Source of the DNA: Cardiocondyla obscurior
Taxonomy: Eukaryota; Arthropoda; Insecta; Hymenoptera; Formicidae
Direction: 5' to 3'
Assembly: GCF_019399895.1 (NCBI RefSeq)
Contig: NC_091872.1
Location: 1,992,395-2,056,394, forward strand
Length of the DNA: 64,000 nt
Every line of letters begins with the position of its first letter. The first letter of the stretch is position 1. The notes below the pieces were generated by a model, which saw only the letters and a program-made list of their open reading frames with translations, did no database searches and was not told the origin of the DNA. The position numbers were made by a program, and so were the translations under genes. Positions 1-9,984 of this stretch are shown here, piece by piece.

Positions 1-1073
1 AAAACTATTACATCATCTAAATATACAAAACAACTCTTAGAAAGAAGCCCTTCCAAGACCCTTTCCATAAACCGTTCAAAAGTTGCCGGAGCATTTGTGA
101 GACCAAAAGGCATGACAGTGAATTGCCAAAGTCCTTTTCCTATGGAAAAAGCCGTTTTTTCCTTGTCTCTTGGATCCATCCTGATTTGCCAATACCCACT
201 CTTAAGATCAAGAGTAGCAAACCAGGAATTCCCAGCCAAACGATCTAGAATATCATCTATCCTCGGAAGAGGAAAAGAATCTTTTACTGTAACCGCATTA
301 ACTTTTCTATAGTCAACGCAGAATCTAATTGTCCCATCTTTCTTTTTGACTAAAACTGCTGGAGAAACCCAAGGACTTTGCGACTCCTCAATTACCCCAC
401 GGTTTTTCATATCTTCAATAATTCCGTCAACCTCATCCCTCATTCGAAAAGGAATCCGACGAGGAACCTGTCTAATCGGAAGAGCGTCCGCTACATCAAT
501 CTTATGTTTTACTAATTCGCAATTCCCTGCAACTATTTCCTCCGAAAATGTCCCCTGGAATTCTCTAAAGAATAAAGAAGCTACTTTCTTCTGCTCATCA
601 TTTAATTCTTTTAAGCTTTCTTCAAAAAGCTTCTGAGGAAAAGAAGAATTCACCCCGGAAGTCTGTTTGATTCTGGCCACCCTCAAAGAATTCCGACAAG
701 AACTAAAAGCTTCATCAAAGATTTTGGAAAAACCAACCTTCCTCAGAAAATCTGCCCCGAGAAGGCAATCATCCGAAATCTCCACTACAAACATGCTCAT
801 TTCAAGAGCAAACTTCCCTACCTCCATAGAAACTTTAGCTTCTCCTCTAATAGAAACATCTTCCTCTGTAGGATATCGAAATCTTAGCCCCTCTCTAAGC
901 GATTGTAAACCTGAATTCCCCTTTCCGAAAAACCTAGAACTCAAAATGGTAATATCAGAGCCCGTGTCAACCCTGAAATTACATTTCCTACCATTAATCT
1001 TTCCTGCGAAACAAAAATCGCGTGAAGAATAGCCGATTCTCCTGAAAAATAACTTCCTCGGGGCCCCTTTTTT
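1..1073 (-). CDS. Gypsy pol, protease and reverse transcriptase, partial
   Basis: Polyprotein that matures the element's proteins and copies its RNA into DNA in the cytoplasmic particle. The frame (codons starting at positions equal to 2 mod 3) is open from 1073 to the window edge in the parts I translated. The protease active site VDTGSD lies with Asp-Thr-Gly at 968-960. The RT has RFCVDYRK, LPLPRIDDIL, the first catalytic aspartate in TLDLKSGYWQI (Asp at 209-207) and the YLDD box (23-12). An in-frame TAA at 1076-1074 precedes the frame, so pol has no start of its own and must be reached from gag. An A8 run (1075-1068) followed by GGGGCCCC is a plausible -1 slippage site. Confidence 0.9.
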
Positions 1074-1102
1074 TTAGCCGACCCCTCCCCCGAAGAGGTC
1101 AA

Positions 1103-2165
1103 CTATTCCGAGTTTTCCTTACGGGTAGGGCACTGATTCTGGAAGTGTCCTGGCTTCCCACAAAGCCAACACTCTTCTCGAGCCCCCCCCCTTCGTTTCC
1201 CGAGAAAACTTATTACCTTTATACTTTTTAGGATTCACCGAACTTTCCCCCTTTCCTTCGCTTTCCTTAACATCCCCCCTGGACTTTTCCGAACGAAAGG
1301 AATTAAAATTTCTAAAAGAACTCGCGCGCCCCTGAAAATCTGGCGCTCTCCTATCAAAAGATTCCCCGAAAATCGTTTTAATCACTTTCGATCTCTCGAT
1401 CGCCTTTTTAAGTGAAGAAATCCCTTCTAGTTGCAGCGTTCTCCTAACCCTGCCATCTAACAACGCAGAAATAAACTGTGCACAAGCGATCTTGTCCCGT
1501 ACTTCATAGGGACATTCAGGATAAGCTAACTGAGATAACCGCTCTAATTCCGTCCCAAAAGAAGCAAAATCCTCCCCTTCCTTCTGTTTCCAATTAGTAA
1601 AAAGAGAATAGTAATTTTGAGAAGACCGCGGTTCTCCGAAACACAACTCGAGCTTTGCTCTAAGCTCCGCGTAGCTCATGCCTTCGGAATCCTGTAAAGT
1701 ACAGAGAACCGAACGCGCTCTGTCCCGAAGGCAAGAAACAAGGGCAACAGTTTTCGCCTCTTGTCCCCACTGCTTCGCCCGAGCGATCAAATCGAACTGA
1801 GAAAAGAACTCCCGCAACGGAACGGAACCGTCATAAGTGTCTAATTTTAAATTTAATCCGGACACAGAACGCGCGTCACCCTCAACCGGAGGGACATCCG
1901 AAACGAAACTCGCGCCCCCTTCCGCCGGAAGAACACCGGAGACGCGCGAAAAATTATTGGAGGGACTTAGCTGCAGGATTCGGCTCTGCATCCTTGTGAT
2001 TGCATCATCACGCAGACGAATCTCGGCCCGCAGACTCTCCTCTCTTTGTTCCTGCTCGACCCGCAGCTGACGCATCTCCTGACGGAGCGACTCAAACGCC
2101 GCCGCCTCCGACAAAGCAGGATCCTCCTGACGGGATCGCCTCCTCTTCGCCGTATGCGTAGCCAT
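1103..2165 (-). CDS. Gypsy gag with CCHC zinc knuckle; one-base frame break
   Basis: Capsid/nucleocapsid protein. The first ATG is at 2165, inside the 3' end of the primer site, giving a basic start (MATHTAKRRRSRQ) and then an Arg/Glu-rich coiled-coil-like stretch. A Gypsy-type capsid core follows (LDTYDGSVPLREFFSQFD, then a W-x-Q-rich region), then a basic Ser/Lys linker. The zinc knuckle C-x2-C-x4-H-x4-C (Cys codons 1171-1169 to 1132-1130) is one base out of frame with the capsid. The shift occurs in or near a run of nine G on the minus strand (plus 1183-1191). As assembled, the capsid frame stops at 1119; the knuckle frame stops at TAG 1105-1103. A homopolymer error or real mutation is likelier than a programmed shift. 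Confidence 0.85.
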
Positions 2166-2181
2166 CCCGGACAAGCCCCCA
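2164..2181 (-). other. Primer binding site, tRNA-Pro type
   Basis: On the minus strand, three bases inside the LTR, the sequence TGGGGGCTTGTCCGGGAT is complementary to the 3' end of a proline tRNA with at most one mismatch to the classical tRNA-Pro primer site. It overlaps the gag start codon. Position and sequence fix both the LTR boundary and the orientation of the element. Confidence 0.8.
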
Positions 2182-2184
2182 AAA

Positions 2185-2477
2185 TGTTACGCCGGGAACG
2201 GGTCGGCGAACGTCTCCGCGTTCGCGTCTCTCACACTCACACACTCACACTCGCGGCGCTTGAGCTCCGCGAAAGAAAGAAAGACGTTTTATAAAAATGA
2301 ACAAGAACGATTTAATAACAGAGCATGCAAGCGATACAACGTCTGCACCGATTCGAGACACGGGCAGAACTGTCATTTCTTAACCATAAATAATAATCCT
2401 CGTTCCCCTGGCAACGGGGAACCGAAACCTCGGAGCGAGCCGGCAGCTTCATGCTACTCCGTATACCGGGCGTAACA
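2185..2477 (-). repeat. 5' long terminal repeat of the Gypsy element (293 bp)
   Basis: The block begins TGTTACGCC and ends GGCGTAACA, so it has TG...CA ends inside a longer terminal inverted repeat (TGTTACGCCSGG). The primer site sits 3 bp inside. It carries CA-rich (tcacacactcac) and GC-rich runs. The boundary away from gag is at 2477/2478. The target-site duplication cannot be checked because the other LTR is outside the window. Confidence 0.85.
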
Positions 2478-2538
2478 ATATGTATAGCAGAGAATAATTT
2501 TAAATAACGATTCTTTGCTTTTCTTTTCTATTATATAT

Positions 2539-3752
2539 TGTAACGGTACATCCGGCGATGCACCGTTCCGACCACACTATCGGTCGGCCGCCGGACACAA
2601 CACCGTCCGGCGGGGACCCGGGGCGCGGTGCGCCCCAAACATTATACTTTATACCAGCCGAAATAGACCGGCAGCGTGCTCGTAGCCGTTCCGCGGCTAA
2701 GTCCATCCGCGGACTTAGCCGAGATATCCCGAGCGCCGCCGAACCGCGCCGTCGACGTCGAGGCCCGTCGTTTCCGAGCGCGCCGCTTCCCGGGGCCTCG
2801 GTACCACGCGTCGGGATACGTCACGAGCCCCGCTGAGCCCCGGCAACCCTGCGTCGTCACATTTTACGTATAAAAAGTCAATGTCGGGATTCAGCGACAC
2901 CGTCTTGATCCGTTCGCTTTCGAGCGAACAACCGATCCCAGAGCACGAAACACGGGGTGAAGCGATCTTCGTCTCGGCCAGGACCTCCTGGCGCTCACGA
3001 TCCTCTCGTTCCGATCTACAAAGTTTCGCACGACTAGCTCGTAAGGTGAAGCGCACTCCACCTCTTTCGAGGACTCTCGATCCTGCGTTACGAATAGACC
3101 GGAGCCCTAAAGATCCTGTCGCACCGTCGTGATCTTCGGGGTGGAGTGCTCTCTGCCTCGGCCAAGTACTCTTGGCTAAACAACACCGGTCAAGGTGCAT
3201 CCTGATCCACCGATCTACCGCTCATTCGCGACCACCGTCGAAATTCATTGTAAATAGCGCATCGAAAGAACCGCGACCATATCTACCATTGTTACGCGGG
3301 CCACGCCCGCCGTTCCGCGCTCGCGTCCCACGTACTGTCGGTCCTGCCGAAAAGGATCATTCATAGATCTCCGTTCGACTGCGATCCGCGCCGAAAACCG
3401 CGCCCACCGATACGCGACACCCACCATACCTGTCGTGGGGCATTCGCGACCATCCGCGGATTGTATTATAGCGCACGCGTCGTATCGATTACGATCTACT
3501 GACCCGACATACTCGCCACGTAATTATACATCGTTCAGTTCGCATTTCATATATCTATCTGTGTTATCGTGTATTTCTATCGACGTCGCTTGACCAAGCG
3601 CACGCCGTTATTATATAATAAACTTGAATATTTTGTTACTAAATTCCGTCTCGGTGCATTCAGGACCTACTAAATCGAATCCTGCATCCCGACGAGCGCG
3701 TCGGGCTCGCTAGTCCGATATTCGAGATACACGACGAAAGCAGGTCGTTTCA
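2539..3752. repeat. Candidate solo LTR (about 1.2 kb) of a second retrotransposon
   Basis: A GC-rich, internally non-coding block starting TGTAACGG and ending GTTTCA stands out from AT-rich flanks. The ends form a short imperfect inverted repeat (TGTAAC/TGAAAC) and both sides carry ATAT (2535-2538 and 3753-3756), consistent with a 4-bp target duplication, though ATAT is weak evidence in AT-rich DNA. A TATATAATAAACTTG stretch near 3615 could serve as promoter or poly(A) signal. No open frame resembles a retroelement protein. It separates the Gypsy element from the P-element fossil and may have removed or displaced the latter's first exon. Confidence 0.45.
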
Positions 3753-4188
3753 ATATTTACCAATTTTTTCAGAGTTATTATTGATTTTGAACCAATAAAT
3801 TATGATTCTTATATTAGAATTGTCTAATAAGAAAACTTATTTTTAGACAAAAAAAATGGCAAGAATTTGCTGGGGTACAAAGGAATTCTACAAGTCATCT
3901 TCGTACTTGTTCGGATCATTTTGAATCAAAAATGATCAGAAAAAAATATCCTAGGCCACTGCTTATTTATGGAGCAATTCCAACTATAATTAAACCCCAG
4001 TCCAAGCAATCTCTACCTCCATCAAAGAAAGTAGATTTGGAAATTATTGGAAAAGCAACTGTAACACAACCAACAATAATTAATATTGGAACTATTGATA
4101 ACATCAAGATTGTGCTATTAAGTAAAAGAATATAGTAATAATTAAAAAATAAAAAGAGCGGGATATTAATTTTCTTGCTGCTGGAAAC

Positions 4189-4300
4189 TTACAGATCTCA
4201 AATTGCAACTAAAATAAAAAAATGTACGTTTTTCTTCGTTAAAATACATTAATACGCATTGCATAATTTTTTTATTTTAGTTGCTATTTGAGATCTGTAG
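4189..4300. repeat. Short palindromic (foldback) element
   Basis: Arms of about 33 bp (CAGATCTCAAATtGCAACT... at 4192-4223 and its complement at 4265-4297) are near-perfect inverted repeats separated by about 40 bp. It lies between two exon-like blocks of the P-element fossil, within what was probably an intron. Size and structure fit a minimal MITE or foldback. No clear target duplication. Confidence 0.6.
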
Positions 4301-5720
4301 ACTGCACGGCGCAAATCCCACATTCCAATAATTTAATTTGTACATAGAATGTCATCCCGTTGATTTTTATTGATTTTTTTTGTTACGTGTACTACATATT
4401 TTTATTTGTTTACTTGATTTTTTTGCTACATACTACTTAATTGGGTTTTTATATATTGAAAATAAAGCTGGTTATGTTGTAACAAATTTATGTGTTTTAT
4501 AATATTTTATTTCTACCGATTTCTATCGATAAAAATTGATTTTTTTTTTCGATTTAGATAAGAAAGAAGATGAAAAACACCAAGAAAATTTATTATCCTC
4601 TCCCAGTACCATATATTCCAAATTTATTCTACAAGTACAAACTGATTCATCGATATCTTTGAAAGAAACCTACCCAACAGAATTTACTTCCAAACCGACA
4701 AAATCATTTTCTAATGAAAATTTGGAAGTTTTTACTCCAACATAGGTTTTTAATAATGCTTTAACACATGTGTCAGAATTAGATTTACAAACGCCAGCAA
4801 CAAATTTAGCGTCACCCTCAGCCAGTACACTCACACCAAAAAAGATTTCAACAAAGAATATACCAATAAACATAAATGAAACGTTATCATCATCGTTAAA
4901 AGTTTTGTTAAATTTAACTCCTAAATCTTTACGGCTTAAGACACAAAAACGAAAAATAAAAGCTTTACATTCTAAACTTTACCGATTACAGCGTAATAAA
5001 AGAAAGACTACTGTTTCAAATAAGTCAGCAGAAATTGAAACAATAATTACACAATTCGCTAAATACTTATCTGAAACTGCTCAAACATTATTTGCAACTC
5101 ACTTACGTTTATCGTGTGTAAAAAATATACAAAAAAGATATAGCGATAAGTTTAAAGATCTCGCATTATCTATTTTGTACCATTCACCAAAAGCTTATAG
5201 ATTCTTGAAAAAAATTATTAATCTGCCATCAGAAAGAACGCTAAGAGAATATACAAAAAAATGTCCAATTTATACGGGAATTAATGAAACAGTTTTGTTA
5301 CAATTAAAAAATAACTTTGCTAACGCGCTAAGAAAAGATAAATTAGTATCACTTTTGTTTGATGAAATCAATTTAATTTCCGAAGTTTATTATGAACCAC
5401 ATTCCGATTATTTTAAAGGATTAGCAAATGATGGTGTAACACGTGACCCAGTAGAAGCAGCATCAGCTTTGGTAGTGATGATAACGTGGATTAATAAAAA
5501 AATAAAACAAACAATAGGATATATTTTCTTAGGAAAAACAGGTAACACGACAAAGACGCATAAGTTTGTTAAATACGCTTTAGAGAAAGTTAGTAGTACT
5601 GGTCTAATAGTAAAGTCAGTTATTTGCGATCAAGGTCCTAGGAATAAAAGTTTACCTAGAGCACTGGGAGTTGTTGAAGAATGTTCAAGATTAAGGCATT
5701 ATTTTCCAGAATTAGATAAG

Positions 5721-6152
5721 GGCCCTTAGTCATAGTAACTTTGCTTTGTCCAGCCCGGATGTATTGTTATAACGCATCCGGCACAACTCATGCAGTTATC
5801 AAACTTATAATAATCCATACGTGCTTAATCTCGCATAACAACGGGAACATCCCTTCGGGAAGAACCGTCTTCTCAAAGATTATCCTTTGTCTAATGACAA
5901 AGAATTGCCTGTGACAAACCGATCGCGCAGTCAAGCTAACTAGTCTACCGCTAGTACTCATTACGGACGCATCGCAGTATCGTTCAGACTCACTAACTTT
6001 GCTACGTTTCGCTAACGTTATTCTTGCCTGAATAACTTATTCGCATAAGTCCGCGCGTGACTTGTGCTCTGTACAAAGCATAATAAAAAGATTCAGTACA
6101 CTGCTAGAATAATTTGAAATTAATTATTCTCTTTAACGTGCAATCGTTAACA
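5721..6152. repeat. Foreign insert splitting the P-element core
   Basis: The transposase homology stops after FPELDK and resumes in another frame at about 6153. The ~430 bp between them has higher GC and no long open frame. It contains small hairpins (CCGGATG...CATCCGG near 5752-5780; CCCTTCGGGAAG near 5852) and does not read as transposase in any frame. There is no GT...AG pair at the junctions that would make it a clean intron. It is probably an inserted non-autonomous repeat; the family is not recognised. Confidence 0.5.
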
Positions 6153-7867
6153 AAGAAGAAAAACCATTTTTTTCATGAAAGGAGTACCGGACAAGATTTT
6201 TTTTCTATTTGATTCTCCTCATTTGTTAAAATCTCTTAGAAATAATGTACAACAGAAAAAATTGAGTTACCAAGGCGGAACGGTTGATTGAAAAGAAATT
6301 AAAAAGATATATGCATTAAGTCAGGAAAACCCATTAAATTTAATACCTAAAATTTCAAACCGTTATTTTGAACTAGGTAACTTTTCAAAAATGTGCGTTT
6401 CTCTGGCCACGCAAGTCTTTTCAGAATCCATATACACAGCTCATCTACTTTACCAACTCATTTTTCCTGAGAAATTTGAAAACACAAACGACTTGACTTT
6501 TGAATTCGTTAGCGACGTAGATAAACTATTTGATTCATTAAATTCAGTACTATTAAAGAAATCTGTGACTAATAAATTAAATTATGCTATCAGCAGTACC
6601 TCGGAACATAAAAAGTTTCTTAATGAAATATTGAACAAATTTAAAACGATAAAGTTTGAGGGGCAAAAACCAGACTGTATTAAAGGTTTTTTTATAACAA
6701 TTAACAGTGTCCTCCAATTGGCCGATGATCTCCAGCTTAATTATGGTATTGAACATCTCAAAACTCGTCGGTTATGTCAGGACCCGTTAGAAAACTTATT
6801 TGCTGTTATCAGACAGCAACATGATTGTAACTTATATCCTTCGCCAACGCAATTTGAAAATGGAATTCGCCAAGTTTATATTACTCAATTAACAAAAATT
6901 TCTAACATTACTAATTGCGAAGCTGATGACAATCAGTTTTTTGCCAAATTAAGCAACTTGGTAACTCAAATTCAGTCAAAAAAGACATTACCAGACGCAG
7001 AAACTGAATTCCCAATTCTTATTGAAATTAATAAAGCAGAGTTAGAAATAGAAGAATCAGATATTATTAATATAATGAAGGAGTTAAATACTAAAAAATC
7101 TGATGTTGGAGTAAAAACTGCAGAATTAAATAAAGCCGATGAAGAATTAAATACTAAAATTTTTACTGAAAAATCATCAAAATATTATATAAGCGGTTTT
7201 TTGATGAACAAATTTCTTAAATTTCACAACTGTCAAACTTGTAAAAGTATTCTTGTACAAGAGACTGTAAATAATTATAAACACTATAAACTATTTACTA
7301 TGGCAAAACAATATAAAAATGTAAATAATCTAAAATATGTAACTGACGATATTTTCAAAAATATCCAAGCATGGAAAAAAAAATTTCAATCTATTATTAA
7401 AAGTAAACTACATTTAAAAAATATTTCCAAAACTTTGATCATTATGTTATTAAAAAAAAAACGTCAGTTCATTGCAATTATGTTCTCCGGAGGCAACAAG
7501 AAGCTTTATTATGTTTATAAGAATTCGTTGCCATTGGGAAGCACGATTTATTAAACGAATTTTGAAAAAGGGTGACACTTTAATGCTAAAAAAGACTATA
7601 AAAAAGTCTAAACCAAAGCATTTATATATAAAAAAATAAAAAAATTTAATGCACTTGTTAGATTTTAAAGCTTTAAAGAGTTATATGTATATATATATAC
7701 TTAAGTAGCTAACACATATAATTGATAAATATGGTTACCTGTAATCAATTACATATTTATGCATAATGAATTCTAATAATAATGGAGCTATTAATAAACG
7801 TAAAATTAGAGGGGCAACCATCGATACATTTTTTCAGTAGTAGTAGCTACTACACTGATATTCATTT

Positions 7868-8827
7868 TCAACGCGTATGCGCGAAAATTCTGTCCCGATT
7901 CCCATCACTGACTTGAATATGGACATGCTTTCCATCAATGGCCCCAATACAATGAACAAAATTCCATTTTTCTTCAAAATTTTGAGCAATATCCAGCCAA
8001 TCTTTTTCTGTAAGATGACCTGGAAGAACTAAAGGACACAAACAATCCCAAATTGCTTCACATGTTTCATGAATTATGTTACTTGCTGTTGTCTTTCCTA
8101 CAAGATATTGATACGACATTGATGTCATAGAGTCTCCAGAAGCAAGATATCTACAATTTTTTATATATTACATAATAATACTTATGCAATAAAGTAAAAA
8201 TGTTTAATATAATTATGTAAATTACATAGATAAATGTATTAATAAACTGTCATATATATTACTCATAGTAATCGCACACCGCGCTTATGCACGCGCTTTT
8301 ATACACGCGCATACGAGATTATCCCTTATGCTTATCTAATTGTATAATGTCCATCTTGTTTGCTTACTTTCATGTGTCATAGTCGATAACATGTTAATAA
8401 AGAAGATATGCAATTACTATGAGTAATATATATCATAATAACTAATAAACATATTTACGTACCTCAATGTCAAAGCCAATCGTTCAGATGGTGTAACGGA
8501 TTGACGAATAACATCCTGTTTTTGTATATGTAATCTAATTATGCCCAATAATTCTTTCAACTGAGATGCACTCATTCAAAAATAATTGTTAAAACGTATG
8601 TCTTTTAATAATAATTTCGGCATCGACGCAAAATAAAAACCATGTTCACTACGGTTTTGAAAAATGGGTGCTACCCAGTACTTTTTCTTTTTGTAACTTT
8701 TTTTTTTTTTTAATAAAAGTAACATAGCACTTGCTATTATGGTTGTACGACGTTTTTTAATTTCTTCTGCAACAACAAGTGCCACTGTACGTTCTAGGTC
8801 TTCGTCGGTATTCATTTTTTTAATCAA
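7868..8827 (-). pseudogene. PIF/Harbinger (HARBI1-like) transposase fragment
   Basis: DDE-type transposase relic. Exon A (8827-8463) reads through the family's N-terminal region (KKKKYWVAPIF, F-x-NYF, then MSASQLKELLG and SVTPSERLALTLR). Exon B (8150-7868) carries VGKTTASNII and the GAIDGKHVHIQ block with the first catalytic aspartate. The 312-bp intron (donor GTACGT, acceptor TTGTAG) keeps the frame. An in-frame TGA at 8578-8576 stands where the flanking homology expects an arginine; CGA to TGA would be a CpG transition. The protein stops at 7868, well before the second and third catalytic acids, so the copy is inactive. The usual MADF/Myb partner gene is not seen. Confidence 0.85.
8249..8435. 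repeat. MITE inside the Harbinger fossil's intron
   Basis: Terminal inverted repeats of about 26 bp (left 8249-8274, core ATATATTACTCATAGTAAT; right 8411-8435) agree at about 24 positions. The ~135-bp interior has AT- and GC-alternating sequence and no coding potential. Because it sits in the intron it enlarges a normally short intron. Confidence 0.65.
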
Positions 8828-8945
8828 GACTCTGATGACTATGTTTCAATAAGTTGCTCCAAATGATATTGATGTAAAAGACTGTGTAAAAGACTGTTGA
8901 GTTAAAACCTTAGAGCATATATTACTGGAGGGGAATGTTAAATTG

Positions 8946-9178
8946 AATCTGTGACCAAGTTCGGTGTGAGAGAGAAAGGTAGAGTATTACCATTGTCCTT
9001 AATGCGCAAACGCGGAGATGTCACGTTTTTCAATTAGCGAAATGCATGAAGTAAGAGTCGAAATGTATAAATATCGTAAAAAAGAAATTAATATATAAAA
9101 TAAATCATCCGCGTTTGCGCATTAAAAACAATGGTAATACTCTACCTTTCTCTCTCACACTGAACTTGGACACAGATT
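8946..9178. repeat. MITE with ~70-bp terminal inverted repeats
   Basis: Left arm 8946-9016 and right arm 9108-9178 match over about 70 bp with a handful of differences; both contain GAGAGAGAAAGGTAGAGTAT and GCGCAAACGCGGA in opposite orientation. The spacer is only about 90 bp. A non-autonomous palindromic DNA transposon; the parent family is not identified. Confidence 0.75.
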
Positions 9179-9413
9179 TTTAACGGAAATTATAAACTAT
9201 TCCTTCTCCAATAATATATGCTTTAAAGTTAAAACACAAGGTTGTGCCTACCACAAGGCAGGGGCAAAGCGGTAAAACGGAAAACCGCGGCTGATTCGTC
9301 GAAATACAGCGTCGGTACGAGAAAATTTGGAGCTCGAGCGCGATCGAACAAGAGCGGCGAATTAGGAGTCAAAATTCAGAGCGACAGAAAAGAAAATTAA
9401 ATGTTTTGACTAC

Positions 9414-9556
9414 AAGGCTGTGTTTAGAAACTTCCCCGGGTAAGTAAATGTTACCCAAATTATATATTTGAGTGCTTGTTTCCTATGTTGTTTCCAGTAT
9501 TTCTGAACAAATTTGGGTAACATTTACTTACCCGGAAAAGTTTCTGAACGTAGCCC
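9414..9556. repeat. MITE, about 143 bp, nearly fully palindromic
   Basis: Arms of about 45 bp with the shared core CCGGGTAAGTAAATGTTACC, in direct sense at about 9437 and complementary at about 9515-9534. The interior is about 50 bp. Ends read GGCTGTGTTTAGAAACTT / GGGCTACGTTCAGAAACTT. Confidence 0.75.
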
Positions 9557-9984
9557 AGCATTTCGTTGATTAATTAAAAAATAAATGTTAGCAAAGTATC
9601 TTTATTTTACTATCTAATTAACCAGCATTACATTTAATCTTCCAAAATAGAATGATCGGTGCCGTAATTAAATCTAATATTTACTCTTAAAACGTTAAAT
9701 TGCCTTTTGTTGTATAATAGAGATCGAAACTATATATCATTTTGATAGCATTAATATCAAATCGATCTCGAATTTCAATTTAATTTCTCACTGGGAAAAT
9801 TTTATCGTTTAAAGAAGTAAATATAATTTTCGCCCTATAAGAAAAAAATCTATCTGAAATCATTCTTCGACATTTCCAAATATGTGAGCAAATAGGAACA
9901 TTAACGTTACATTTTAAATAATTTTAAATACCATTAATATTGCATTTTAAATAATTTTAAATACTACAGCTTATATAATGTAAT

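Larger units (their letters stand above)
1..2477 (-). mobile_element. Gypsy-type LTR retrotransposon, 5' portion, cut by the left window edge
   Basis: Reading the minus strand from 2477 down, the order is LTR (2477-2185), tRNA primer site (2181-2164), gag (from 2165), zinc knuckle, aspartic protease and reverse transcriptase, which runs off at position 1. This order and the -1 relation between knuckle frame and pol frame are those of Ty3/Gypsy elements. The rest of RT, RNase H, integrase, any third ORF and the 3' LTR lie outside the window, so I cannot say whether there is an envelope-like ORF or whether the element is complete. Pol looks intact where I translated it, so the copy appears young apart from one frame break in gag. 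Confidence 0.9.
3847..7554 (+). pseudogene. THAP/P-element transposase fossil
   Basis: A cut-and-paste transposase relic. The block from 3847, after acceptor TTTTTAG, encodes the second half of a THAP (C2CH) DNA-binding domain (TCSDHFES ... YGAIPTI); the exon with the first cysteines is absent. From 4552 come a linker, a basic leucine-rich segment and a P-element core with LFDEINL, VICDQG, FDSPHLLKSLRNN and SLATQVFS blocks. The C-terminal domain runs to 7554. The gene is dead: in-frame TAG at 4743-4745, a ~430-bp foreign insert at about 5721-6152 followed by a likely one-base loss near 6170, and TGA at 6289-6291. Domestication is unlikely with these breaks. Terminal inverted repeats were not found. 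Confidence 0.85.

Noticed and set aside
97..1032. Three plus-strand open frames
   Set aside because: They are antisense to the Gypsy pol frame, which has protease and RT motifs on the minus strand.
4770..5729. A functional domesticated P-element gene
   Set aside because: The reading frame is broken by stops on both sides and by an insert in the core, so the 319-codon open stretch is only a surviving fragment.
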